Part shown: piece by piece, positions 11,929 through 19,227 of the stretch
How positions within the stretch are numbered: the first letter of the stretch is position 1
Layout of the letters: every line of letters starts with the position of its first letter
IMG/VR virus record: IMGVR_UViG_3300029985_000091
Location: 1-37,957 of that record
Reading direction: 5' to 3' (one strand)
Length of the DNA stretch: 37,957 nt
DNA from: a virus
The notes under the pieces: generated by a model
The model's database searches: none
The model's input: the letters and a program-made list of their open reading frames with translations, nothing else
Told to the model about the DNA's origin: nothing
Made by a program: the position numbers and the translations under genes

Positions 11929-12140
11929 ACTGGGTCTGTGATAACGCTAATAACCTTCGGGTCTCCAATGATTTTGGCGGTAGGAATTTGTTTTCGTATT
12001 ACACCCATCAGTTTCTCTACCGCTTCCTTACTCGCTTGGTCATACAATTGACCTATAACCGATGTCGCTCCCCAAGGGGACTCTGAATCTATCTCCACGG
12101 TAATTTGTATCCGGGCACGGGCTTTGACGTTGTGGTTCAT
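11925..12140 (-). CDS. Hypothetical protein, 71 aa
   Basis: A small alpha/beta protein: strand ARARIQITVEIDSESPWG, helix QLYDQASKEAVEKLMGVI, strand KIIGDPKVISVITDP. This beta-alpha-beta layout resembles a small ferredoxin-like or nucleic-acid-associated fold, but the family is not recognised. It is linked by ATGA overlaps to the genes on both sides, so translation is coupled across the set. Confidence 0.65.
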   Translation of the reverse strand: MNHNVKARARIQITVEIDSESPWGATSVIGQLYDQASKEAVEKLMGVIRKQIPTAKIIGDPKVISVITDPV

Positions 12141-12289
12141 TTTATTACGAGTTTTAAACTTTTATTTTTCTTCTTAAGTTCGTCCTTATACGCTACTGCC
12201 GCCGTTTTACCGTCCTTGGTGCGGGGGAATGAGCCATACAAAAATGAATTATGCGCGTTCACTATGATATACCAATTTTTCTTTTTCAT
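12137..12289 (-). CDS. Small basic protein, 50 aa
   Basis: Fifty residues starting MKKKNWYIIVNAHNSFLYGS and ending KKKNKSLKLVIK. The pattern of an N-terminal strand pair (WYIIVNAHNSFLYGSF) followed by a helix (GKTAAVAYKDELKKKN) is self-consistent. Its stop overlaps the start of the 71-aa gene (ATGA), and its start lies inside the end of the 96-aa gene in another frame (a 41-base overlap). It is highly basic. Function unknown. Confidence 0.6.
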   Translation of the reverse strand: MKKKNWYIIVNAHNSFLYGSFPRTKDGKTAAVAYKDELKKKNKSLKLVIK

Positions 12290-12539
12290 GCACTATAGTA
12301 GTGTATTTTAGCATAAAGATGTCCATATTAATGTTTTCCCGCCCGATTTTCTTCACTAGGGCGCGGATTTGACGTTCGAGGATTTCGGCTTCTTTATATA
12401 ATTTATTATTAATTGCCTCATCAAGAAGACTGAATTTGTCATTGATTTGTTTCTCTAGGAAACCGACAGAATTTAGAATTAGTAAAGCCTCCTCTACCAT
12501 TTGATTTTTTAGGTCGGCGTCTTGAGTAGTTTTAGTCAT
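12249..12539 (-). CDS. Helical hypothetical protein, 96 aa
   Basis: Largely alpha-helical with a coiled-coil-like centre (LEKQINDKFSLLDEAINNKLYKEAEILERQIRALV, about 28-62, described by position). The C-terminal tail includes YTTIVHEKEKLVYH. It is the first gene of the coupled run toward 11444. A TATAAT box overlaps its ATG (TATAATG), so the true transcription start is unclear. Upstream (12540-12768) I see a tRNA-like fragment but no other gene. Confidence 0.6.
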   Translation of the reverse strand: MTKTTQDADLKNQMVEEALLILNSVGFLEKQINDKFSLLDEAINNKLYKEAEILERQIRALVKKIGRENINMDIFMLKYTTIVHEKEKLVYHSERA

Positions 12540-12583
12540 TATACATTAGAGTCGCCAGCAACGATAAAGTTCAAAAGAAAAGA

Positions 12584-12633
12584 TGATGGAGCCGCCCGCA
12601 TCGAAGCGGGGTGCAGACCTTATCCTAAATACG
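12584..12633 (-). pseudogene. Degenerate tRNA-like 3' half
   Basis: On the minus strand an anticodon-arm-like CCGTA-TTTAGGA-TAAGG (one mismatch, anticodon position TAG) is followed by a strong T-arm-like hairpin CCCGC-TTCGAT-GCGGG (loop six instead of seven) and CGGCTCC-A-TCA, in the register of an acceptor strand and CCA-like end. No complementary 5' acceptor strand (GGAGCCG) and no D arm are present, so it is at best a tRNA remnant or mimic. Confidence 0.3.
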
Positions 12634-12768
12634 GCAACTACAAGTTTATCAACTTTTTATTTCGGATGGATATACTAATTGAAAAATTCACCACCCATAA
12701 TCCATTATTTTTTAACATTTCAACGGATAATAATGTTTTTTGTCCAATGATTACGCTCTATTTCTTTA

Positions 12769-12960
12769 TCAGACTTCCAGAGTAGAACGGACGGCGTAGT
12801 TTACGCCATGACTTCTTGCCGGTCGAAGCTCATACAAGCGACGAAGGCCAGACTCTTGATTGCGTTGGCAATTAAGTTTTTTGTTGGTTTTTACTGAGCC
12901 ACCAACACTCAGACTTGCTCCATATTTCAAATAACGAATGTCGAAACCTTTCGGCCCCAT
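12769..12960 (-). CDS. Small basic hypothetical protein, 63 aa
   Basis: Starts MGPKGFDIRYLKYGASLSVG and continues with SVKTNKKLNCQRN and SGLRRLYELRPARSHG. The repeated basic Arg/Lys patches suggest nucleic-acid binding, but the family is unknown. Two promoter-like elements precede it: TTGACA-17-TAATAT at 13004-12976 and a GTGTAAT box ending seven bases before the ATG. It lies downstream of the 55-aa gene on the same strand. Confidence 0.55.
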   Translation of the reverse strand: MGPKGFDIRYLKYGASLSVGGSVKTNKKLNCQRNQESGLRRLYELRPARSHGVNYAVRSTLEV

Positions 12961-12975
12961 AAATTCTATTACACT

Positions 12976-13004
12976 ATATTAAACTAAATTTCCCTATTTG
13001 TCAA
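12976..13004 (-). promoter_or_regulatory. Sigma-70 promoter before the 63-aa gene
   Basis: TTGACA (13004-12999), a 17-bp spacer and TAATAT (12981-12976), with 15 bases to the ATG at 12960, giving a very short 5' leader. The -35 box overlaps the 3' end of the preceding 55-aa gene. Confidence 0.7.
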
Positions 13005-13161
13005 GCCCAAATTCTCCCCTGAAAGTCCGAACGACCATATCATAGAACCATTCTTTCATAATATCATCCCGATGCCGACACCATTCAATCAAAGGTAAAT
13101 GCAAACATTCAAATTCCAATTGATTAACGTCTTTGAACTTAAATTGGAGTTGTTTATACAT
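12994..13161 (-). CDS. Hypothetical protein downstream of the ribonucleotide reductase, 55 aa
   Basis: Starts MYKQLQFKFKDVNQLEFECL and ends VVRTFRGEFGLDK. It is acidic/aromatic (EWCRHRDDIMKEWFYD) with no thioredoxin or glutaredoxin CxxC, so it is not an obvious reductase partner. It begins one base after the ribonucleotide reductase stop and is probably cotranscribed with it. Function unknown. Confidence 0.65.
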   Translation of the reverse strand: MYKQLQFKFKDVNQLEFECLHLPLIEWCRHRDDIMKEWFYDMVVRTFRGEFGLDK

Positions 13162-13162
13162 A

Positions 13163-16099
13163 TCAAATCTTGGTTAATTCACACGCTCCATTTTGACATG
13201 ATGCCTCTGCCAAATGTAATGTCGCATCGTCTTCCTCCTGCAATTTTTTATAATCCACACGAGTCCAATTTTTGATTAATTCATTAAATTTAATTTCATC
13301 TTCTGGGGTCGATACTTCTTCCATTGGTGCTTGTTTATAAATCTTATCGCCAGAATAAGGTAATAATGAAACGGCTGTAAAGTCTTTTTGGTTTTCGAAA
13401 AGATACTTGGTTACTTCTTCCCATTCATTATCTTTTACCATTACAGTACAAGATACGCTATGATGAAGTGGTTTTTTATTCGCTTCTGTCGTCCCAGTCT
13501 GAACCCAGTTTTCTTGGGTAAGTTTTATTAATTTGAGATGTTCGATGGCGGTCAAATCTTTTTTGACCTTAAAAGTTGCGGGGACTTCAATAGGAAAAGT
13601 AATTACTTCGTCGGTTTTATTTGCGCTCCACTGACTTTCTTCGCAAGCGTGCGGATTGTATAGTTTAAAAAATTTAAAAATATTATCATCTTTATTAACT
13701 TGTATCCGGCGGAAATATTTCTTAGCGTGATGGGCATGAATTCCAGAAGAGGCCGACAATACTATGCTATTTGTTCCCTCTGGTTTAACGCACGTTACTC
13801 TAGCGGCTTGATTGACGCCGATTTTTTTAGCCCAAGTTTTATTTGTATCAACCGCTACTTTAGCGGCTTCTTTTTGATGTTTTTCATTAAAAAGTATTTC
13901 CGGCGAGTCAAACATTCCTGTTATACTCACTCCCAAAAGGCTTTCTTCACGAGACAGTTCTTCAGAGGTGTGTCCTAGATATGGGAATGAAGTATAAGCG
14001 GCTTGCAGAGTTCCTATTAAAGAAGCCGCCCAAGAAGCGTCTTTAAAATCTTGTAGGGATGTTATTTTAGTTCCATTAATAGAAGTCAGGTTACAAAACT
14101 GGTATCCAGTTCTTCCGTCTGATGTTACTGGAATGAATGAAATTTCGTAGCAGTTTGATACATTGCAACCCTGCGTCCAATAAGTATGAGATGGATTATC
14201 TACGGTGATATCGAAAACTTCCTCTTCCGAGACCAAATTAATAGAAACAACATCATAATTATTTTTTACTTTATTTTTTAGAGTAGTCGAATTGATGATT
14301 TTCGACAATTTTTCGTTTTTATATCCCTGTATAAAACCTATATTTTGTTGAAACTTCGCTCGGTCAGTCGAAATATTTAAATCGTAACTCTGTTTGCACT
14401 CATAAATACCATTTGAAAATTCAACTTGGGTTGGTCTATTAGTCGTATAATATGATTTGATTCCAAGAGAAGATAACATTGTTTGAACCTGTTCAATAAC
14501 TTTAAAAGACGATGCCTTGAGTGTAACTCTATTTCCACAAATGCTCCCATTGGCAGAATAAAGCCCTCGTAAAAATGAACACCTTTTGGTATAACTACCA
14601 TAAAAAAATCTATCTGGGATACTACGATTATAGGTTTTTGGAATTTCATCGTGAGTAATGGTAGTTTTGACTTGATAAGCAAAATCGTGTAATCCCGGTC
14701 TGTGTTTTATGATAAAATCCGCCACCTCACTTTTAAAGTAGTCGTGGTCATTTTCTCCCAAGCACAAATGAACTAAATTATTACTTGCCTCATGCACCGA
14801 CCCATCTCCAAAAACCAGTCCGTCCATAATATCTTGAGTATCTAAAACACAGATTGACTTATATTCTCCACTTAAAATATCAATAGATTCGCAATCTTTG
14901 GCTTCAATCTTTTGTCCATTAGAAATTAATTTATGATTTTCGGTTCCATAAAAAACTCCCGCTGTCGTTCTATACTCGTAGACCTTTTTAACACCAGTTG
15001 ACCATTTTTTGACAATTTTAGTCCAACCCTCAGAAGACCAAATTTCATCTCCAATATTAACATCTTTTAATTCTTTGATACCATTTTGGGTCAAAAGTTT
15101 TGCCCATTTTGGCTGACATGGATTTAATAATTGCTGCTCGTTTTCCACATAAATAAATCCCGGTTCTCCAAATTCTTTTGTTTTTCCTATAAGCGTTTTA
15201 AATTCTTTAAGGGTTGTTTTGCCACGAATGATAATTGCAGAGTTATTACTTCTGGCTCGTTGAGGATTATCCTTAAACCAATTACCAGTTTTGGCGTTCA
15301 TCATATCCTCATCTCCAGCATCAAAAATAACAGAACAAGCAGAACGTCTGATACCGCCCGATAAAACTGCATCACTCATATGCATTAAAATATCATAAGC
15401 ATCAATGGTTTTAAGGCGGGTTTGATGTTTATCCTCTATAATAGCGTCCAAAAGTATTTTGATTTTCTTGTGAGCATTTTTCAAACCCTTATATCCGGGG
15501 GCTTTCCCACCGCCAGTTTTAAGCGGTGCGCCGCGCGGACGGATTTTGCTATAATCAAAAACGATTTTCCTTCCAGAATAGGCTGTGTTTTTAAAATAAC
15601 AATTTAATAAAGCCTCTAAAGAATCAGCCCATCCTTCTATTGAGTCTTGGACGGGATAAGTAAGAACAGAGCCAGTTTTGTCATTTTCATTTACTAGGTC
15701 GGGGAGACGACCAAGAAAATATTTATTCAAACCAAATCCAATTCCAGTTCCACATAGAAGAATATAAAATGATTCAGCAAAAGAACGTATAGAGTCAATA
15801 TGTCTAACCCCACAATTGTAGATTCTGGCGTTATGTTGCTCAATGGCTTTACCACCAAATTGGGCCGAACGCATTGAGGGGCTTACCTTTTTTTCTCTAA
15901 CAAAATCAAAAGCCTTAATTATTTCTTGTTTGTCTGGTTCTGATAAAAACTTAAATTTCTTGAGGTGCATCTTCTCAACGCGGCTAATTGTTTCTTCCCA
16001 TGTCTCCCGACGGAGTTTTTTTTCATCATATCTTGCATATTTTGAGGTAAAGGTAAAGTTCGCCATTTCTTCCAAGGCGTTAAATTTCATTTTATCCAT
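13163..16099 (-). CDS. Class II (B12-dependent) ribonucleotide reductase with intein, 978-aa precursor
   Basis: The extein matches the monomeric adenosylcobalamin-dependent ribonucleoside-triphosphate reductase: NCGVRH with the first redox Cys at 96, LLCGTGIGFGL (115-124), the catalytic CYEI (Cys650 in the precursor) and YQFCNLTS with the partner Cys669, then VKPEGTNS, and a C-terminal C968-x4-C973 pair (SCQNGACEL) that recycles the active site. It makes deoxynucleotides without oxygen or a small subunit but needs vitamin B12 from the host. An intein (residues 328-649) splits NP|CYEI; the spliced enzyme would be about 656 aa. The 55-aa gene follows immediately. Confidence 0.93.
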   Translation of the reverse strand: MDKMKFNALEEMANFTFTSKYARYDEKKLRRETWEETISRVEKMHLKKFKFLSEPDKQEIIKAFDFVREKKVSPSMRSAQFGGKAIEQHNARIYNCGVRHIDSIRSFAESFYILLCGTGIGFGLNKYFLGRLPDLVNENDKTGSVLTYPVQDSIEGWADSLEALLNCYFKNTAYSGRKIVFDYSKIRPRGAPLKTGGGKAPGYKGLKNAHKKIKILLDAIIEDKHQTRLKTIDAYDILMHMSDAVLSGGIRRSACSVIFDAGDEDMMNAKTGNWFKDNPQRARSNNSAIIIRGKTTLKEFKTLIGKTKEFGEPGFIYVENEQQLLNPCQPKWAKLLTQNGIKELKDVNIGDEIWSSEGWTKIVKKWSTGVKKVYEYRTTAGVFYGTENHKLISNGQKIEAKDCESIDILSGEYKSICVLDTQDIMDGLVFGDGSVHEASNNLVHLCLGENDHDYFKSEVADFIIKHRPGLHDFAYQVKTTITHDEIPKTYNRSIPDRFFYGSYTKRCSFLRGLYSANGSICGNRVTLKASSFKVIEQVQTMLSSLGIKSYYTTNRPTQVEFSNGIYECKQSYDLNISTDRAKFQQNIGFIQGYKNEKLSKIINSTTLKNKVKNNYDVVSINLVSEEEVFDITVDNPSHTYWTQGCNVSNCYEISFIPVTSDGRTGYQFCNLTSINGTKITSLQDFKDASWAASLIGTLQAAYTSFPYLGHTSEELSREESLLGVSITGMFDSPEILFNEKHQKEAAKVAVDTNKTWAKKIGVNQAARVTCVKPEGTNSIVLSASSGIHAHHAKKYFRRIQVNKDDNIFKFFKLYNPHACEESQWSANKTDEVITFPIEVPATFKVKKDLTAIEHLKLIKLTQENWVQTGTTEANKKPLHHSVSCTVMVKDNEWEEVTKYLFENQKDFTAVSLLPYSGDKIYKQAPMEEVSTPEDEIKFNELIKNWTRVDYKKLQEEDDATLHLAEASCQNGACELTKI
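14153..15118 (-). mobile_element. Class 1 LAGLIDADG intein in the reductase, ~322 aa
   Basis: Residues 328-649 of the precursor. It begins with Cys (CQPKWAKLLTQNG), has a block-B GTENHKLI, two LAGLIDADG-type endonuclease motifs (IMDGLVFGDGS, about 424-434, and LRGLYSANGS, about 510-519), and ends VFDITVDNPSHTYW...CNVSN before the +1 Cys650. The penultimate residue is Ser rather than the usual His. Insertion precisely before the catalytic cysteine means that only spliced protein is active. Confidence 0.9.
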
Positions 16100-16171
16100 A
16101 ATTATTCAATTAAATTCTACCCTATTTTTCCCAAAATAGCAAGAAGATTCTACAAGTATAATTACAACTAA

Positions 16172-16648
16172 TTAAGCGGGGAAACTAAAAAAATCACCAA
16201 ACAGAACTTTTTTTGCATTGAGGACTTTTAAAAGTGTAGCAGGAAGGTCGGTTGCCTTGTTATTACTCCAAAATTTGCGGAAATAATCCTCGGCGATGAA
16301 TCTTCGCTTCTCTCGGTCACAATTACAGCCGCCGATTGTGAGGTTTTTTGCCTCGATTAAAGTGTCGAGGGGTTTTTGTTGCAGTTCTGAAAATTTAGCC
16401 TTGTTTTCGCTATACCAGTGCGCGAATTCAAAAAGTGTGGCAAAATGGACTACTTCAATTTCAGATTTTAAATTGGGATTTTGGATAATCTTCGGCTTGG
16501 GGTTGAGTTTTTCAAGGAGTTTCTCTTTTAAAATATGTGGCGGGATTACCGGCGATTCAATGACGGGCTGAGAAATCGGCGCGGGGATTGGGGGATGAGA
16601 CATCCTTTGCTGGTTTTCTTTTAAAATGCGCTGTTCCACGAAGTTCAT
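16172..16648 (-). CDS. Hypothetical protein with CNC motif, 158 aa
   Basis: The N-terminal third is Pro/Ile-rich and probably disordered (HPPIPAPISQPVIESPVIPP). The C-terminal two thirds form a helical domain that includes ATLFEFAHWYSENKAKF, a GGCNCDREKRR motif, and EDYFRKFWSNN...DLPATLLK. The C-N-C next to a basic run could be a metal- or nucleic-acid-contacting spot. A start at the internal ATG (MSHPPIP) is also possible. It lies between the reductase and the membrane protein. Function unknown. Confidence 0.6.
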   Translation of the reverse strand: MNFVEQRILKENQQRMSHPPIPAPISQPVIESPVIPPHILKEKLLEKLNPKPKIIQNPNLKSEIEVVHFATLFEFAHWYSENKAKFSELQQKPLDTLIEAKNLTIGGCNCDREKRRFIAEDYFRKFWSNNKATDLPATLLKVLNAKKVLFGDFFSFPA

Positions 16649-16665
16649 ACGGGTTTAGCCAAACT

Positions 16666-17013
16666 TTAATTATAAAATTTATTTAATACCCACTTCAAAA
16701 ACGCACTCCCTATTAGAGAAAATACTGCCACCAGACCAAAACATCCCCACCCGCCGACTACCGCAAAAAACACGATATTCGCCCAGACGATTAAACACTC
16801 CTTACACGTCAACATCTTTCCCAGAAAATTCGGATACTCCCCGCGAATGAAGGTGGGATAATTAATATTTCCAAAAATTTCCTGCTTTCGGTCAAATTCT
16901 TCATACTTAAAAAACTTTATCCGCAAAAGTCGCATATACTCAATAAAAGCCGTTGTTTCAAAGAGGATGTAGGACGCCAAAATGAGCCAAAAAACAAATA
17001 AAAGATATGTCAT
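16666..17013 (-). CDS. Small membrane protein with CxxC loop, 115 aa
   Basis: Three hydrophobic segments are visible: about 1-25 (LLFVFWLILASYILF), 73-92 (IVWANIVFFAVVGGWG) and 93-110 (CFGLVAVFSLIGSAFL). Between the first and second lies KMLTCKECLIVW, a CxxC next to the membrane, as in DUF1360-type phage membrane proteins whose function is unknown. TATAAT lies five bases before the ATG, so it is the first gene of the minus-strand block, facing the plus-strand promoter at 17037. Confidence 0.65.
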   Translation of the reverse strand: MTYLLFVFWLILASYILFETTAFIEYMRLLRIKFFKYEEFDRKQEIFGNINYPTFIRGEYPNFLGKMLTCKECLIVWANIVFFAVVGGWGCFGLVAVFSLIGSAFLKWVLNKFYN

Positions 17014-17018
17014 GGGTT

Positions 17019-17024
17019 ATTATA
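17019..17024 (-). promoter_or_regulatory. -10 box (TATAAT) of the 115-aa gene
   Basis: Perfect TATAAT on the minus strand, ending five bases before the ATG at 17013. Together with the plus-strand promoter at 17037-17066 it forms a divergent pair. Confidence 0.6.
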
Positions 17025-17036
17025 TGAAAATTTACC

Positions 17037-17066
17037 TTGACAAATTAAGAAAAATGATGTTATAAT
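17037..17066 (+). promoter_or_regulatory. Strong sigma-70 promoter for the 17.1-17.4 kb transcript
   Basis: TTGACA (17037-17042), an 18-bp spacer and a perfect TATAAT (17061-17066). The start point should be near 17073. It is one of the strongest-looking promoters in the window and leads into a region without a large gene. Confidence 0.85.
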
Positions 17067-17153
17067 AGGACAATACAAAAGGTAGGAGTGCCTTAAGCCT
17101 GTCGAGAATAATCGAATAAGGTCGCCAAGTTACCCCATCGCGGGAGATTCCGT

Positions 17154-17207
17154 ATGCCGAACGGAACAAGTAATAAGGAAAAGGGCTACAGTAATAGCTG
17201 TAAATAA
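17154..17207 (+). CDS. Possible 17-aa leader peptide
   Basis: ATG with one of the few good Shine-Dalgarno sites in the window (GGGAG, seven bases upstream), coding MPNGTSNKEKGYSNSCK. The ATG lies in the loop of a perfect 6-bp hairpin. It is very short and could be chance. Confidence 0.25.
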   Translation: MPNGTSNKEKGYSNSCK

Positions 17208-17224
17208 AAAGAGTTTGCAATAAA

Positions 17225-17386
17225 ATGCGAGTTGACCCGACGTTAGTGTTCGGCGGCGTAAATGAGTTTCAGGAACCTCTCTCATCACCAGCAATGGTAG
17301 TCGTCAGGCGTGTGATTCGCCTCTATTTTTTCTTCGTGTGGCTTGCGAGTATTAAACAACTAAATGCCCCTCCGAAAAGATTCTAG
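17225..17386 (+). CDS. Possible small membrane protein, 53 aa
   Basis: Starts MRVDPTLVFGGVNEFQEP, then a hydrophobic helix (VIRLYFFFVWLASI, about 30-43), and ends in a basic tail (NAPPKRF). The frame is open from promoter-proximal sequence to four bases before the strong terminator, which fits a real gene. Against it, a terminator-like hairpin with a T run lies inside the frame and no ribosome-binding site is visible. No family is recognised. Confidence 0.35.
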   Translation: MRVDPTLVFGGVNEFQEPLSSPAMVVVRRVIRLYFFFVWLASIKQLNAPPKRF

Positions 17387-17389
17387 TTA

Positions 17390-17432
17390 CCCCTAAAGCT
17401 AAGAAATTAGTTTTTAGGGGGTTCTTTTTCTT
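17390..17432 (+). terminator. Strong Rho-independent terminator
   Basis: CCCCTAAA (17390-17397) pairs with TTTAGGGG (17413-17420), and CTAA with TTAG around a GAAA tetraloop, followed by TTCTTTTTCTT. It ends the transcript from the 17037 promoter. Confidence 0.9.
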
Positions 17433-17556
17433 ATTTTTCCCTGAAAATATATCTAGTAGCAGTAGTCCGAAGGACGACGCGGAGCGTCCTAAACGAAGTT
17501 TTAATAAATTTTATAAGTAATTTTGAACTTTTTCCCGCCTAGTTACTCTAATCTAT

Positions 17557-18145
17557 ATGGGCGAAGGATTATTGAATACTAAAATTTGTACGAAATGTGG
17601 AGAAGATAAGTCTCTTACAGATTATCATAAAGACAAACGGCAATCTAGCGGTCTTTCTTGTCGTTGTAAAACTTGTAGGATTCCCCAAAGCCGCCAGTAT
17701 TTTTTAAATAATAAAGAGAAGATTTTGACAAATAACAAAAACTATAGAAAGAAAAATAAAATCAAAATAGACGCCAATTATCAAATTTACAAGGAGGCTA
17801 ACAAAGATAAATTATCTGCTTACCGTAAACAGTTTTATTCTAATAATAAAGAAAGGCTTAAGAAGAAGAGTAATGATTATTACCGTCAAAATACTGAATC
17901 AATAGCAGTTAGAAATAAAGAATATACCTCTAAGAACCAAATTAAAATAAGAATTAATCAGAAGAAATATAGAGAAAGCCATCGTAAACAGCATTCAGAA
18001 TATAGTAAAAATAGAAGAAAATTTAGAGGCCGCTTTTTATACTAACCAACAGCCGCTATGGATTACGACGGAAATAGCCAAAGAGCATGGTGATATGACT
18101 ACAATTGGAAATATAAATAAAAGCAATAAAATATTCCATGAATAA
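17557..18145 (+). pseudogene. Decayed HNH homing endonuclease (HNH core deleted)
   Basis: An intact-looking 162-codon frame (17557-18045) carries the N-terminal zinc ribbon typical of phage HNH genes (KICTKCGEDKSLTDYH ... CRCKTC) and a long Lys/Asn/Tyr-rich array of short basic repeats, but ends without an HNH motif. Directly after, in another frame (18044-18145), comes NQQPLWITTEIAKEHGD followed by NINKSNK, which is the familiar C-terminal tail of such nucleases (N.QPLW...N..K). The catalytic DHI part is missing, so an internal deletion plus frameshift has probably killed the gene. The remnant overlaps the sigma-factor start. Confidence 0.75.
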
Positions 18146-18761
18146 TAACTCTAACATCACAAAATGGTCGGATAAACAACTTATTTCAGCGGTAAAGAAT
18201 GAAGGGAGCAGTGAAGCTTTTAGCGAAATTTGTCGGAAGTATGAAAATCTTTTTTATCACACTATTCATAAATATACATCAAGATTAACTAACGCGGGTA
18301 TTTGCCCGAAAGACATTTTTGATGAGAGAGATACTTTAATTTTACATTGTGTTAATACTTTTAAGCTCTCTAAGAAAACCAAACTTTCCTCTTGGATTGG
18401 GAATTACGCGCGTTATCTTTGTCTTAACAGCATTGCGGCCAGAAAACTTATAGTCCCCTCTTCAAGCGAAGAACTCCACGGTCACATCGAAGACAAGCAA
18501 ACTCACCACAATTATTTTGAGTCTCACAGAAATCTGGAAGGTAGCAAGGACTACATTTTTAATATATTATCTAAAATCCCCGATAAGAGAATTAAGAGGG
18601 TTTTTAAACTGCGCTATAGTGGCCGAAGCAAGATGATTTGGCAGGACGTGGCTGACAAATTAAAAACTACACCACAAACCGCAATGCTTTTACATAAAAA
18701 GGGACTTACTCTTCTCAGAGACGAGCTTAAAAGTTGTGAACATTTGGAAAATTTGGTTTAA
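18138..18761 (+). CDS. Second sigma-70-family sigma factor, 207 aa
   Basis: Region 2 (about 12-100) has SEAFSEICRKYENLFYHTI and an SSWIGNYARYLCLNSIA core-binding helix. Region 4 (about 140-200) has RVFKLRYSGRSKMIWQDVA followed by a helix-turn-helix KLKTTPQTAMLLHKKGLTLL. The linker is long and Ser/Glu/His-rich. It should recruit host RNA polymerase to phage promoters, perhaps a later class than the ECF factor at 10883-11401. The start overlaps the tail of the decayed HNH gene. Confidence 0.8.
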   Translation: MNNNSNITKWSDKQLISAVKNEGSSEAFSEICRKYENLFYHTIHKYTSRLTNAGICPKDIFDERDTLILHCVNTFKLSKKTKLSSWIGNYARYLCLNSIAARKLIVPSSSEELHGHIEDKQTHHNYFESHRNLEGSKDYIFNILSKIPDKRIKRVFKLRYSGRSKMIWQDVADKLKTTPQTAMLLHKKGLTLLRDELKSCEHLENLV

Positions 18762-18825
18762 AATTAGGCTATTCATTGGAGAAATCCTTAATTTTCTATC
18801 TAGGATTGGAATCTAAAAATAGTTC

Positions 18826-18854
18826 TTGACAAAATTTGAAAAGTAGGTTATGAT
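18826..18854 (+). promoter_or_regulatory. Sigma-70 promoter of the 103-aa gene
   Basis: TTGACA (18826-18831), a 17-bp spacer and TATGAT (18849-18854). Unlike most promoters here it leaves a leader of about 41 bases, A-rich and without a Shine-Dalgarno site, before the ATG at 18902. It probably also serves the glycan island downstream. Confidence 0.75.
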
Positions 18855-18901
18855 TGAATATCCTTAATTGGAACAAACATTAACTAAAATACCAAAAAAC
18901 T

Positions 18902-19213
18902 ATGAGTGAAACCACAACCGCCCCCGCGACCACGAAGCCCAAGTCAGACCAAATTGAGATTGGAGCCTTATGGTCGAAAAAAAGTGCAACCCAAAAATAT
19001 CTAACGGGTGTTCTAAATTTAGTGCCGCTCGGCATTAATAAGCAAATTAACGTCGTAATTTTTACGAATAAATTTAAGAAGTCAGAGAATCATCCAGACC
19101 TTCGCGTTTATCTTTCTAAACCTAAAGAACCTGTTGTAGCTACAAAACCGGTCGCTCCAACGAAAGTTGCAGAAGTCCAGCAAGAAATCGTTGCAGATGA
19201 CGAAATCATCTAA
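18902..19213 (+). CDS. DUF736-like phage protein, 103 aa
   Basis: The core IEIGALWSKKSATQKYLTGV, followed by KQINVVIFTNKFKKSENHPD and RVYLSKP, has the layout of the DUF736 family (strand, YLTG turn, strand, NVVIF..NK...N.PD.RVY), small single-domain proteins common in phages and plasmids and sometimes near recombination genes; the activity is unknown. The N-terminus (ETTTAPATTKPKS) and C-terminus (VATKPVAPTKVAEVQQE) are Thr/Ala/Pro-rich linkers, as in proteins that need flexible tails. It is the first gene after the promoter. Confidence 0.65.
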   Translation: MSETTTAPATTKPKSDQIEIGALWSKKSATQKYLTGVLNLVPLGINKQINVVIFTNKFKKSENHPDLRVYLSKPKEPVVATKPVAPTKVAEVQQEIVADDEII

Positions 19214-19227
19214 TTTTTAGCTGAAAC

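Larger units (their letters stand above)
17073..17432 (+). ncRNA. Promoter-to-terminator unit: candidate structured RNA or tiny-ORF leader
   Basis: About 360 bases between a consensus promoter and a strong terminator hold no gene over 60 codons. Hairpins include TTCCGT-ATGCCGA-ACGGAA (17148-17166 area), TACAG-TAATAG-CTGTA, and AGGCG-TGTGATT-CGCCT followed by CTATTTTTT (17306-17330), itself terminator-like. I see no signature of tmRNA, RNase P, 6S or a group I intron. Alternatively it is a message for two tiny ORFs (17154-17207 and 17225-17386). Both readings remain open. Confidence 0.5.

Noticed and set aside
14377-14682. Minus-strand ORF of 101 codons inside the reductase
   Set aside because: Alternate frame within the intein; the intein frame has all expected motifs.
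17032-17220. Minus-strand ORF of 62 codons
   Set aside because: Antisense to the strong plus-strand promoter and its leader; no homologous features.
17441-17556. Hammerhead-like string (GTCCGAAGGACGA) near 17465
   Set aside because: The invariant CUGAUGA core and the third stem are missing, so it is not a hammerhead ribozyme.
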